Shown here piece after piece: positions 7,160 through 14,122 of a stretch of DNA of 20,158 nt. The stretch covers positions 1 to 20,158 of the forward strand of contig CANHTV010000016.1 of the NCBI GenBank assembly GCA_947463285.1, in the 5' to 3' direction. The notes under the pieces were generated by a model. The model saw only the letters and a list, made by a program, of their open reading frames with translations, had not been told where the DNA came from and did no database searches. The DNA comes from Verrucomicrobiaceae bacterium. GTDB lineage: Bacteria; Verrucomicrobiota; Verrucomicrobiia; Verrucomicrobiales; Verrucomicrobiaceae. The stretch's first letter is position 1. The number at the start of each line of letters is the position of its first letter. The translations under genes were made by a program, and so were the position numbers.

Positions 7160-8554
7160 ATGCTTGGCCGCCGACAAGAAATCAATTTGCAGCTTACAGA
7201 GTTGCTCGATAGCGCTTTGCTCGGGCTCTGTCTCTGGTTGGCTTACTTTTTACGTGCCAGTTTTGCGCCACTCTTGTGGCCGGATTTGATAGCGATTCCA
7301 CCTTTGGAGCAATTTTACTGGGTTATTGCTGTCGTTGTCCCCTTCATGCCTGTGGTCTTGGAATATCGCGGATTTTATAATCACGTTTATTTGAAGACGC
7401 CTGCTCAAAGCGTTCGCCAGCTTGGTGAATCGCTCTTCATCATGGGCACAGTGATTGGTGCTATCGTTGTTTTCTTAAAATGGGAGGTGCCTAGTCGGTC
7501 GGTGGTGATTTTGGCCGTGGCGATGTCTGGCATAGCTCTGCTGCTGAGGGAAGGTGTCCAGCGTGAGCGGATACGCCGCAGTCTGGCCTCGGGGAAGGGT
7601 AGGGAACGTGTGATCGTCGCCGGGGCGGCTGCAGACGTGCAGCGGTTGATCGAAAAAATGCCTGCTGATCAACGGGCACACTTGGAAGTGGCGGCGCGGA
7701 TCGACATCACCCTAAAACCAGTTTCTGAACTGGTCCAAGCCATGCATGAGGGCTCTGTTTCGCGCGTTCTATTTGCGGCTCAGCATGTGCATTTTAACAA
7801 GATCGAAGAGGCTGTGCAAGCCTGTGAAACAGAAGGCGTTGAGGCCTGGATCGCGGCTGACTTTTTCCAGACTGCTATCGCAAGACCGACTTTTGATGTG
7901 CTCGGCGGCCGTTTGATGCTGGTGTTTCATTCCACACCTCAAGTCTCCTGGTCATTGCTTTTCAAAAGTATCTTTGACCGCGTCGGGGCTCTTTTTTTGC
8001 TTACCCTTTCTCTGCCGTTTTGGCTGATTGCCATTATTGGCATTCGGTTGAATTCCAAGGGGCCGATCTTTTTTCGTCAAGAGCGCTCCGGCCATTATGG
8101 GAAGCCTTTCCGCATGTGGAAGTTCCGCACAATGCACACGAATGCAGAGGCTCTAAGAGCAGATTTGGAAGCTCAGAATGAGATGGATGGTCCCGTTTTC
8201 AAAATCACCCACGATCCACGTATCTTCAGCTTCGGAGGCTGGTTGCGCCGCACGAGTGTGGATGAATTGCCGCAGTTGCTGAATGTTTTGCGGGGTGAAA
8301 TGAGCCTCGTTGGTCCGCGGCCGCTGCCGGTCTATGAGATTGAAAAGATCGAGAAACATGCCCAGCGCCGTCGTCTCAGTATGAAGCCGGGTCTGACCTG
8401 TCTGTGGCAGATTACGGGACGAAATGGCATTCGGAATTTCGATGACTGGGTCGCCCTAGATCTGGAGTATATCGACAACTGGTCACTCTGGCTGGATGCC
8501 AAGATACTGGCATTGACGCTGCCAGCCGTGCTACGTGGCGTTGGTGCGTCCTAG
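7160..8554 (+). CDS. Polyprenyl-phosphate sugar-1-phosphate transferase (initiating, WbaP/CpsE type)
   Basis: A 464-residue inner-membrane enzyme that loads the first sugar phosphate onto undecaprenyl phosphate to start exopolysaccharide or surface glycan synthesis. Four N-terminal membrane segments are predicted at about 15-33, 53-69, 92-107 and 113-130, followed by a soluble Rossmann-like CoA-binding-type domain (about 148-250). A fifth hydrophobic segment (270-296) leads into the C-terminal catalytic domain. The catalytic motifs are intact: FFRQERSGHYGKPFRMWKFRTM (304-325), WLRRTSVDELPQLLNVLRGE with the Asp368-Glu369 pair, MSLVGPRPLP (381-390) and KPGLTCLWQITGRN (409-422). ATG 7160 gives the usual short N-terminal tail. 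No other glycan genes are nearby, so the polysaccharide is unknown and the sugar specificity cannot be read from the sequence. Confidence 0.92.
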   Translation: MLGRRQEINLQLTELLDSALLGLCLWLAYFLRASFAPLLWPDLIAIPPLEQFYWVIAVVVPFMPVVLEYRGFYNHVYLKTPAQSVRQLGESLFIMGTVIGAIVVFLKWEVPSRSVVILAVAMSGIALLLREGVQRERIRRSLASGKGRERVIVAGAAADVQRLIEKMPADQRAHLEVAARIDITLKPVSELVQAMHEGSVSRVLFAAQHVHFNKIEEAVQACETEGVEAWIAADFFQTAIARPTFDVLGGRLMLVFHSTPQVSWSLLFKSIFDRVGALFLLTLSLPFWLIAIIGIRLNSKGPIFFRQERSGHYGKPFRMWKFRTMHTNAEALRADLEAQNEMDGPVFKITHDPRIFSFGGWLRRTSVDELPQLLNVLRGEMSLVGPRPLPVYEIEKIEKHAQRRRLSMKPGLTCLWQITGRNGIRNFDDWVALDLEYIDNWSLWLDAKILALTLPAVLRGVGAS

Positions 8555-8568
8555 CTTGAGTTAAAAAG

Positions 8569-8641
8569 TGCTCCCACCCGGATTTGAACCGAGGACCAAG
8601 GAATTATGAGTTCCCTGCTCTAACCGCTGAGCTACAGGAGC
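8569..8641 (-). tRNA. tRNA with CAU anticodon, probably tRNA-Ile2 (lysidine type)
   Basis: A complete 73-base cloverleaf on the minus strand: acceptor GCTCCTG/TGGGAGC with two wobble pairs, D-arm GCTC-AGCGGTTA-GAGC, anticodon stem GGGAA/TTCCT around loop CTCATAA, variable TGGTC, T-arm CTCGG-TTCAAAT-CCGGG and discriminator A. CCA is not encoded. The anticodon CAU could read Met or, after lysidine modification by TilS, AUA-Ile. C4-G69 and C5-G68 in the acceptor stem and the stretch CTCATAATTCCTTGGTC resemble E. coli tRNA-Ile2, and the Met-type U29-A41 pair is missing (here G29-C41). It lacks initiator features such as three G-C pairs in the anticodon stem. The gene ends 14 bases from the convergent sugar-transferase stop, and a T-run follows its 3' end. 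Confidence 0.95.
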
Positions 8642-8737
8642 GTCTCGTGGTGGCGGGCATTATGGATGATGACTGAATCTCGGCAAGGTGTGATTTACGA
8701 TTGGCTAAAGGTTGTTTCCCGCTATGAATGGCCATCC

Positions 8738-9988
8738 ATGAAAATCCTGGTCACTGGCAAAGGCGGACGCGAGCACGCCCTCATCACCGCTTTGAGCGAA
8801 TCTCCCGAGAAACACGAACTCTACGCCTACCCTGGCAGCGATGCTATTGCGTCACTGGCGACTCGTGTGGATGTTCCAGACCTACCTGAGCTCATTGCTT
8901 GGATGCAGCAGAATGCCATTGATCTCTGTGTGGCTGGTGAGGAAGCCTGGCTGGTGAAGGGCAGGGGATTGGCCAATCTCTGTGCCGAAGCTGGACTGCC
9001 TTGCTGGGGACCTGTGAAAGAGGCTGCGCAACTTGAGGCATCAAAGGCTTTCGCCAAACACTTCCTGCAACGCCACCACATCCCAACGGCCTCCTACACA
9101 GTCTGCACCACGGCTGAAGAAGCGCGTGCGACGCTGACGGAGTTTCCGATCGTGCTGAAGTTTGATGGCTTGGCCGCAGGTAAAGGCGTGGCGGTTTGTT
9201 TGAGCCGTGAAGAGGCCGAGAGCTTCATCACGGATGTCATGGAGAAGCGCGTGTTCGGTGCTGGGAATTTGGTGGTGGAGCAATGCCTGACCGGTCCTGA
9301 GCTTTCCGTGTTTGCCTCCGTCTGTGATGATCAGTATCACATTCTGATGCCCGCCCGTGATTACAAGCGAATCGGCGACAATGACCAGGGGCCAAACACG
9401 GGCGGCATGGGCGCTGTCGCGAGTCGTCAACTGGCTGATTCTGAGCTCATGGCACGGATCGAGCGCGAGATCGTGCAACCTACGGTGACTGGACTGATCA
9501 AAGATGGTCTGAAGTACCGTGGATTCCTCTATTTCGGCCTGATGCTGACGCCTGATGGGCCGAAGGTCATCGAATACAACTGCCGTTTTGGTGATCCAGA
9601 AGCCGAGGCCGTGATGCCGATGGTACGCGGTGACTTTGCTAACTATGTCTTCGCTGCTGCCAAAGGCGAGCTTCAGCGCGATCTGCTGCAATTTGCCGAA
9701 GGCTGGAGCATTTGCCTGATTTCCGCCTCGGCGGGTTATCCCGCCTCATCACGCAGTGGTGATGTCATCAGTGGGTTGACGGCTGTGGAAGGTGCGCGGG
9801 TTTATCATTGCGGCACGCGTCAAAACTCAGCAGGTCAGTTTGAAACCCATGGCGGTCGTGTCTTAGCCGTCGTTGCTCAAGGTGCCACGCGCCAGGAAGC
9901 GAGAGACAAAGCCTACGCTGAATCTCAAAAGGTGACTTTCGACGGCATGCAGCGTCGCAGTGACATCGGGCAAATGCACTTCGAGTAA
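8738..9988 (+). CDS. purD: Phosphoribosylamine--glycine ligase (GAR synthetase)
   Basis: A 416-residue ATP-grasp enzyme for the second step of purine synthesis, joining glycine to 5-phosphoribosylamine. The N-terminal PurD motif GGREHAL (9-15) comes right after the first strand MKILVTG, which fixes the start at ATG 8738 rather than the in-frame ATG at 8666. ATP-grasp features follow: KFDGLAAGKGVAV (141-153), TGPELSVFA (185-193), DYKRIGDNDQGPNTGGMGA (208-226) and YNCRFGDPEAEAVMP for metal and phosphate contacts. The C-terminal domain ends with HGGRVLAVVAQG, as is usual. Length is normal (about 420). A TTGGCT/TATGAA pair spaced by 16 lies at 8701-8728, but it would give an almost leaderless message, so I do not rely on it. 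The stop codon lies in the loop of a perfect 10-bp hairpin shared with the convergent hisC side. Confidence 0.96.
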   Translation: MKILVTGKGGREHALITALSESPEKHELYAYPGSDAIASLATRVDVPDLPELIAWMQQNAIDLCVAGEEAWLVKGRGLANLCAEAGLPCWGPVKEAAQLEASKAFAKHFLQRHHIPTASYTVCTTAEEARATLTEFPIVLKFDGLAAGKGVAVCLSREEAESFITDVMEKRVFGAGNLVVEQCLTGPELSVFASVCDDQYHILMPARDYKRIGDNDQGPNTGGMGAVASRQLADSELMARIEREIVQPTVTGLIKDGLKYRGFLYFGLMLTPDGPKVIEYNCRFGDPEAEAVMPMVRGDFANYVFAAAKGELQRDLLQFAEGWSICLISASAGYPASSRSGDVISGLTAVEGARVYHCGTRQNSAGQFETHGGRVLAVVAQGATRQEARDKAYAESQKVTFDGMQRRSDIGQMHFE

Positions 9989-10006
9989 TTCTCGAAGTGC
10001 TTGTTT
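9976..10006 (+). terminator. purD terminator-like hairpin with the stop codon in its loop
   Basis: GCACTTCGAG (9976-9985) and CTCGAAGTGC (9991-10000) form a perfect 10-bp stem with loop TAATT, which holds the purD stop TAA (9986-9988). TTGTTT follows, a moderate U-tract in the mRNA. This is a good intrinsic-terminator candidate for purD. Confidence 0.75.
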
Positions 10007-10016
10007 GATCAGACAA
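10001..10016. repeat. Near-palindrome between the two convergent terminators
   Basis: TTGTTTGATCAGACAA reads almost the same on both strands, centred on GATC with one T/G position off symmetry on each side. It supplies the T-rich bases after the purD hairpin on one strand and after the hisC hairpin on the other, so it may serve as a shared bidirectional U-tract. Confidence 0.5.
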
Positions 10017-10045
10017 CATCTCAAGCAGCCAAAACCTGCTTGAGA
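10010..10045 (-). terminator. hisC terminator-like hairpin overlapping the stop codon
   Basis: TCTCAAGCAG (10019-10028) and CTGCTTGAGA (10036-10045) form a perfect 10-bp stem with a 7-base loop. On the minus strand the hisC stop TGA (10021-10023) sits in the distal arm of the stem. TGTTGTCTG follows, only partly T-rich. Likely the hisC intrinsic terminator. Confidence 0.65.
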
Positions 10046-11115
10046 ACCTCAATGCAGCGTTGGTTTTGGGCCATGGTGCCGACGCTGATGCGAACCCATT
10101 CAGGCAGCTTGTAGGCAGCCATCGCACGGACGATGACGCCTTGGTTCATCATGGCTTTGAAGACGGCATTGCCATCCCCGACCTTGACGAGCACAAAGTT
10201 CGCGTAGCTGGGAATGAATTCGAGTCCCCCGTCGGCAAACTGCTGCTGAAGGTAGTCGCGGCCTTCGTCAGTGATTTTTTTGGTCAGATCCTGATGCTCC
10301 TGATCTAGAAGACCAGCGAGCGCTCCTGCCTGGGCGATGGAGTTGATGTTAAACGGCTGGCGAGTGCGCTGAAGGATGTCGATCAGTTCCTTGTTGGCGA
10401 TGCCATAGCCGACGCGCGTTCCTGCTAATCCCTGGATCTTCGAGAAGGTGCGCAGGACAACCACGTTGCGGCCTTGGCGGACATATTTCAGGGTATCCGG
10501 TGGATTATCGAGAAACTCATAATAGGCCTCGTCGAAAACAACCACGACATGCTCAGGGACTTTTTCCATGAAGCGGTCGATCTGCTCTTGCGTGACCAGG
10601 GTGCCCGTGGGGTTGTTGGGATTGGCGATGAAAATCTTCTTGGTGCGCGGCGTGATGGCGGCGGCCATGGCATCAAGATCATGGACATAACCGGGATCAT
10701 CGACCTCGATGGTTTCAGCGCCGAAGACTTTGGCCATCAGCTTGTAAACCAGAAAGGCATGTTTGGCCGTGATGATATTATCGCCTGGCTGAAGAAAGGC
10801 GTGTCCAATGAACTCGATGATTTCATTGCTGCCGCAGCCGATGATGAGATTGCCCATCTCAAGGTTAAACTTTTCCGCTAGCGCATGGCGCAGCTTCCAT
10901 GAAGCTCCATCAGGATAAATGTGCACGTCTTTGACAGCCTCCTGCATCGCCACGATCGCCTTTGGGGACGGGCCGAGCGGGTTTTCATTGGAGGCCATCT
11001 TGATGATGCTCTCAGGGGCCAGTCCGAGGTCTCTCGCCACATCTTCGATGGGCTTTCCGGGTTCGTAGGCGACGAGGTCTTTGAGTTGCAGGTTGGCGTA
11101 GTTCCAGATGGACAT
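10021..11115 (-). CDS. hisC: Histidinol-phosphate aminotransferase
   Basis: A 364-residue pyridoxal-phosphate enzyme of fold type I that converts imidazole-acetol phosphate and glutamate to histidinol phosphate. Family features are clear: substrate-binding MASNENPLGPSP (40-51), YPDGAS (67-72), GCGSNEII (93-100), ANPNNPTG (164-171), DEAYYEF (195-201) and the Schiff-base lysine Lys226 in TFSKIQGLAGTRVGYG. ATG 11115 is chosen because conserved sequence (LVAYEPGKPIEDVARDLG) begins a few residues in; the longer frame to 11340 encodes arginine- and cysteine-rich nonsense that crosses into the divergent gene. No other his genes are nearby, so the pathway is dispersed here. Some HisC-family members also act on aromatic amino acids; that broader use cannot be excluded. 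Confidence 0.94.
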   Translation of the reverse strand: MSIWNYANLQLKDLVAYEPGKPIEDVARDLGLAPESIIKMASNENPLGPSPKAIVAMQEAVKDVHIYPDGASWKLRHALAEKFNLEMGNLIIGCGSNEIIEFIGHAFLQPGDNIITAKHAFLVYKLMAKVFGAETIEVDDPGYVHDLDAMAAAITPRTKKIFIANPNNPTGTLVTQEQIDRFMEKVPEHVVVVFDEAYYEFLDNPPDTLKYVRQGRNVVVLRTFSKIQGLAGTRVGYGIANKELIDILQRTRQPFNINSIAQAGALAGLLDQEHQDLTKKITDEGRDYLQQQFADGGLEFIPSYANFVLVKVGDGNAVFKAMMNQGVIVRAMAAYKLPEWVRISVGTMAQNQRCIEVLKQVLAA

Positions 11116-11272
11116 AGGGCGTGTTGGAGGGGGCTCACATCGCCTGTAATACGCTTTCTGGCAAGTTCGAGACGGTCTTCTCAAAGTTCGTTGTCTGGCT
11201 GGAATGATTTTTTGATCATGAAACTTGCGGTGGCATGACCGTAAGAGCGTGGTAAAAGCACAGCCTTGGCTC

Positions 11273-12457
11273 ATGCCTGCCGCCTCCCTCACATGCCCGC
11301 ATTGCGAGAAATCTGTTGAAATACAGGTCACCGCTGTCACTCGCTCAAGGCCCTGCCCTGAGTGCGGGAATACGATTATGTTGCAGGTGGCTGGACGTCA
11401 GAGTCGCATCAAGCACAAGGCCCTTCTAGTATCATCCATGCCGCCCACAGATACCATGGGCAAACCGGAATTTGACATCTTGCCGAATCAATTACCCGGA
11501 GATGCTTTTGAGCGAATGTGCTCCGACCCTGAGATCACGCGTGCGAAACAGCACTTCATAATGGCCGTTGGCAGTGTTTTGGGATTAGTCTTGCTCGCTA
11601 CGATCATTCATCTCAGTGGTTTTTGGCGCATTCACCCCACCATTGGAGACCGTGTGGCGACCGCAGCACCGACACAGGCCGTGGGAGTTGCCCCTCAGGA
11701 GACGAGCAAGGCTCAGTCATCTACAGCGGGCGTAAATCCTAATGCGGTAAAGAAGCTGAACTTTCGTCTATCCAACTCTACCACGGATACGGATGCGGCC
11801 TCGATCTTTGCCGAATCTCAGAAGGTTTTGGTAAGCTTTTTGGCGGCTGAAACAATCCCTGAAAAGCTGTCCCACGTAAACAATCCCAGCGCTGTCGAGT
11901 CGCAGATGAAGGCCTTTTATCAGAAGAACGCTCTCGGTGCGGTGGTGTATGAGCGCATTGAAGCAGGTGGGCTCCCTCGTGAAGGCTATCTCGAGTTCCG
12001 CATCGTGATGAAGAACTCGAGTTCGAAATTTGCTGCCATGGTGTCCACTCCGAGCGGGCCAAAACTAGACTGGCCCAGTTTTGCGCTGACAGGCGAGATC
12101 GAGTGGGCTCAGATGCGCGAGCAACGTCCTCAATTACCTGTTCTCATGAGGGTTTTGGCAAAGACGTCAACCCACTTTGAGGGGCACTTTAAGCAAACCG
12201 ATGGTCTGCGTTGCGTGCAGCTTTTGCCTGCCTCAGATCCTGCTGCACCTCCGGTTTATGGTTATGTGCCCAAAGGCTCGGACCTGGATAAGAATCTGGA
12301 TTATTGGCTGAAAAGCAGTGGTGTTGAGATGTCACCACTGACCGTGAAGATTTGCTATTCACCAGAATCCAGCACACCTGACCAAGCTTGGATCACGGAT
12401 CTGGTCGTCGCTGGCTGGTTTACGCTCGGTGTGGAAAATGCTGCCGGAAGCGAATGA
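11273..12457 (+). CDS. Uncharacterised membrane protein with N-terminal zinc ribbon
   Basis: I do not recognise a family for this 394-residue protein. Its N-terminus carries two cysteine pairs, CPHC (8-11) and CPEC (28-31), a compact zinc ribbon like those of MJ0042-type domains. A single hydrophobic segment (about 96-114, FIMAVGSVLGLVLLATIIH) follows a 60-residue polar linker, then a low-complexity Ala/Thr/Gln/Ser stretch (about 129-155) and a folded C-terminal domain of about 240 residues. The ribbon is therefore probably cytoplasmic and the large domain periplasmic. ATG 11273 is chosen because the ribbon starts seven residues later; the longer frame from TTG 11225 adds residues overlapping the hisC promoter zone. 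The stop overlaps the start of a 34-codon basic ORF (ATGA), suggesting coupling. Function unknown; a sensor or anchor role is only a guess. Confidence 0.85.
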   Translation: MPAASLTCPHCEKSVEIQVTAVTRSRPCPECGNTIMLQVAGRQSRIKHKALLVSSMPPTDTMGKPEFDILPNQLPGDAFERMCSDPEITRAKQHFIMAVGSVLGLVLLATIIHLSGFWRIHPTIGDRVATAAPTQAVGVAPQETSKAQSSTAGVNPNAVKKLNFRLSNSTTDTDAASIFAESQKVLVSFLAAETIPEKLSHVNNPSAVESQMKAFYQKNALGAVVYERIEAGGLPREGYLEFRIVMKNSSSKFAAMVSTPSGPKLDWPSFALTGEIEWAQMREQRPQLPVLMRVLAKTSTHFEGHFKQTDGLRCVQLLPASDPAAPPVYGYVPKGSDLDKNLDYWLKSSGVEMSPLTVKICYSPESSTPDQAWITDLVVAGWFTLGVENAAGSE

Positions 12458-12558
12458 GTGGAGCCTCAAGCCGCCACCAAATGCTGAAAAAGCCCGTGAA
12501 GCGCAAGATTGTGAAAAACTTTCGCAAAAATCGCAAGATGGCTGATGCGGAGTCGTAA
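12454..12558 (+). CDS. 34-residue highly basic small protein, translationally coupled
   Basis: A short ORF whose ATG overlaps the stop of the zinc-ribbon gene in a classic ATGA (12454-12457), with GGAAG three bases upstream of the start. It begins MSGASSRHQMLKKPVKRK and ends MADAES. It contains seven lysines and four arginines against one Asp and one Glu, mostly clustered in the middle (residues 12-28), which suggests an amphipathic or RNA-binding helix. No signal peptide or membrane segment is present. It ends 39 bases before the DUF1501 gene. I recognise no family. The overlap and the basic pattern support a real gene, but 34 codons is short enough to occur by chance. Confidence 0.5.
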   Translation: MSGASSRHQMLKKPVKRKIVKNFRKNRKMADAES

Positions 12559-12597
12559 TGACCGCGCAACATTATTCAATTCCCCCCACAGAAAGCT

Positions 12598-13932
12598 ATG
12601 AAAATGCATCCTAATTGCCAAGGCAACCACATCGATCTCCGTTCTGGCGTCAGCCGCCGTGATTTCATGTATGTCGGTATGATGGGCGGCCTGGGTTTGA
12701 CCCTGCCTGACCTGCTTCGTCTTCAGGCTGCTCAAGTCATGCCTGAGGTTGAGACCTTTAAGCCTATCGCTGACTCCATCATCCATATTTACCTCCCTGG
12801 TGGCATGGCTCAGCATGAGTCCTGGGATCCGAAGCCTTTTGCTAGCCCAGATTATCGTGGCCCCTACACTCCGATCAAGACCTCTGTCCCTGGTGAGTAT
12901 GTCGGCGAAAAATTCCAGAATATCGCCAAGATCATGAACAAGCTCACGGTCATCCGCAGCATGACCCACGGTGAAGCTGCTCATGAGCGTGGTACGCACA
13001 ACATGTTCACGGGTTATCGACCAAGCCCGGCGATCAAGTTCCCAAGTTTTGGTTCCATCATCGCCCACGAGCAGGGTTCCCGTAATAATCTCCCTCCTTA
13101 TGTGGCTGTGCCGAACATGTTCGCTCCTGATCAAGGCACCGGTTACATGAGCAGTGCCTTTGGCCCGTTTGCACTTGGCAGCGATCCTGCGGACAAAGGT
13201 TTCTCCGTCCGCGACTTGCTGACACCCAAAGACATCGACGAAAAACGCTTTGATCGCCGCCGTAACCTTTTGGGCACTGTCGATGAGCATTTCCGCTCCG
13301 TTGAAAAAGCTGATTCCATCAACGCCATGGATAGCTTCTACCAAGCTGCTTACGGTCTGATTAGCAGCACACAGGCTCGTGAGGCTTTCGACTTGAACAA
13401 GGAAAGCGACAAACTTCGTGACGAATATGGTCGCAACACCGCTGGCCAGCGTTTCCTTCTGGCTCGGCGCCTCGTTGAGGCTGGTGTTCGCATGGTCTCC
13501 GTCAACTACGGCAGCTGGGATCACCACAGCAATATCAAGAGCGCTTTTGATGGTCAGGCTCCGAGCTTTGATCAGGCTTTTGCCCGTCTGATCCGTGATC
13601 TGGATGAGCGTGGAATGCTTAAGAAAACAATGGTGATGGTGAGTTCCGAATTCGGTCGCACACCAAAGGTGAACGGCACCAACGGTCGTGACCACTGGCC
13701 ACGCGTTTTCTCGGTCGCCATGGCTGGTGGTGGTCTCAAGGAAGGCTACGTCCACGGTGCCTCTGACGCTCTCGGTGGTGAGCCTGATCGCGATCCTGTC
13801 GGTCCTGAAGATCTGGCCAAAACCATGTATCGTCTCCTTGGCATCAACGGTGAGAAACGCATCATGGTTGATGGTGTTCGTCCGATCGACATCGTCAATG
13901 GTGGTCGAGTCATGAATGAATTGATCGCCTAA
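12598..13932 (+). CDS. DUF1501 protein with twin-arginine signal
   Basis: A 444-residue protein of the DUF1501 family, a branch of the alkaline phosphatase/sulfatase-like fold, abundant in Planctomycetes and Verrucomicrobia and usually exported. A Tat motif S19-R-R-D-F-M24 precedes the hydrophobic stretch YVGMMGGLGLTLPDLL. Family blocks are clear: PGGMAQHESWDPKP (67-80), THGEAAHERGTHNMFTGYRPSP, SVNYGSWDHHSN, and SSEFGRTP (from 349) with NGRDHW (362-367), where acidic and histidine residues probably bind metal. The biochemical role of the family is unsettled; many members sit beside DUF1549/DUF1553 cytochrome-like proteins and may take part in polysaccharide or sulfate-ester degradation, but no such partner is here. 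The gene is T-rich at third positions, suggesting expression-optimised codon use, and ends in a strong terminator. Start ATG 12598 is short before the Tat motif; the next ATG (12604) is also possible. Confidence 0.93.
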   Translation: MKMHPNCQGNHIDLRSGVSRRDFMYVGMMGGLGLTLPDLLRLQAAQVMPEVETFKPIADSIIHIYLPGGMAQHESWDPKPFASPDYRGPYTPIKTSVPGEYVGEKFQNIAKIMNKLTVIRSMTHGEAAHERGTHNMFTGYRPSPAIKFPSFGSIIAHEQGSRNNLPPYVAVPNMFAPDQGTGYMSSAFGPFALGSDPADKGFSVRDLLTPKDIDEKRFDRRRNLLGTVDEHFRSVEKADSINAMDSFYQAAYGLISSTQAREAFDLNKESDKLRDEYGRNTAGQRFLLARRLVEAGVRMVSVNYGSWDHHSNIKSAFDGQAPSFDQAFARLIRDLDERGMLKKTMVMVSSEFGRTPKVNGTNGRDHWPRVFSVAMAGGGLKEGYVHGASDALGGEPDRDPVGPEDLAKTMYRLLGINGEKRIMVDGVRPIDIVNGGRVMNELIA

Positions 13933-13958
13933 TTTCAGGATTTCCAAGTCTTCACTGC

Positions 13959-13996
13959 AAACCCGGATCAAAATTCGATCCGGGTTTGTTGTTTTT
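13959..13996 (+). terminator. Strong intrinsic terminator after the DUF1501 gene
   Basis: AAACCCGGATC (13959-13969) and GATCCGGGTTT (13977-13987) form a perfect 11-bp GC-rich stem with a 7-base loop, followed by GTTGTTTTT. This is a textbook rho-independent terminator and separates the DUF1501 unit from the pilus cluster. Confidence 0.93.
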
Positions 13997-14030
13997 AGCC
14001 ATCTGGGCCGAAATTAGGGAAACTTTTATG

Positions 14031-14079
14031 ATTCTCGAGTGCGAGAGAATTGACAGGTGTGCTCAAAATCTCCTACTTT
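14031..14079 (+). promoter_or_regulatory. Candidate sigma-70 promoter for the pilus/secretion cluster, with adjacent inverted repeat
   Basis: TTGACA at 14050-14055 matches the -35 consensus exactly; TACTTT at 14074-14079, 18 bases on, is a weaker -10. Transcription would start near 14086, about 37 bases before the ATG at 14123, which supports that start over the upstream GTG at 14057. ATTCTC (14031-14036) and GAGAAT (14045-14050) form a short inverted repeat touching the -35 box and could be an operator. Confidence 0.5.
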
Positions 14080-14122
14080 GCTAAATCACTCAAAATTCAG
14101 CGTCATCCCCCCGCCCGACTGC

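Noticed and set aside
11116..11340. N-terminal 75-residue extension of hisC
   Set aside because: The extra residues are Cys/Arg/Thr-rich without homology pattern and overlap the divergent gene's start; conserved HisC sequence begins right after ATG 11115.
12467..12560. Possible DUF1549/DUF1553 partner remnant upstream of the DUF1501 gene
   Set aside because: Only the short basic ORF is there; no cytochrome or DUF1549/DUF1553 motif can be read in any frame.
12466..13971. 501-codon open frame on the minus strand across the DUF1501 gene
   Set aside because: The DUF1501 protein on the plus strand shows Tat signal and family motifs; the antisense product resembles no protein and even runs into the terminator hairpin.
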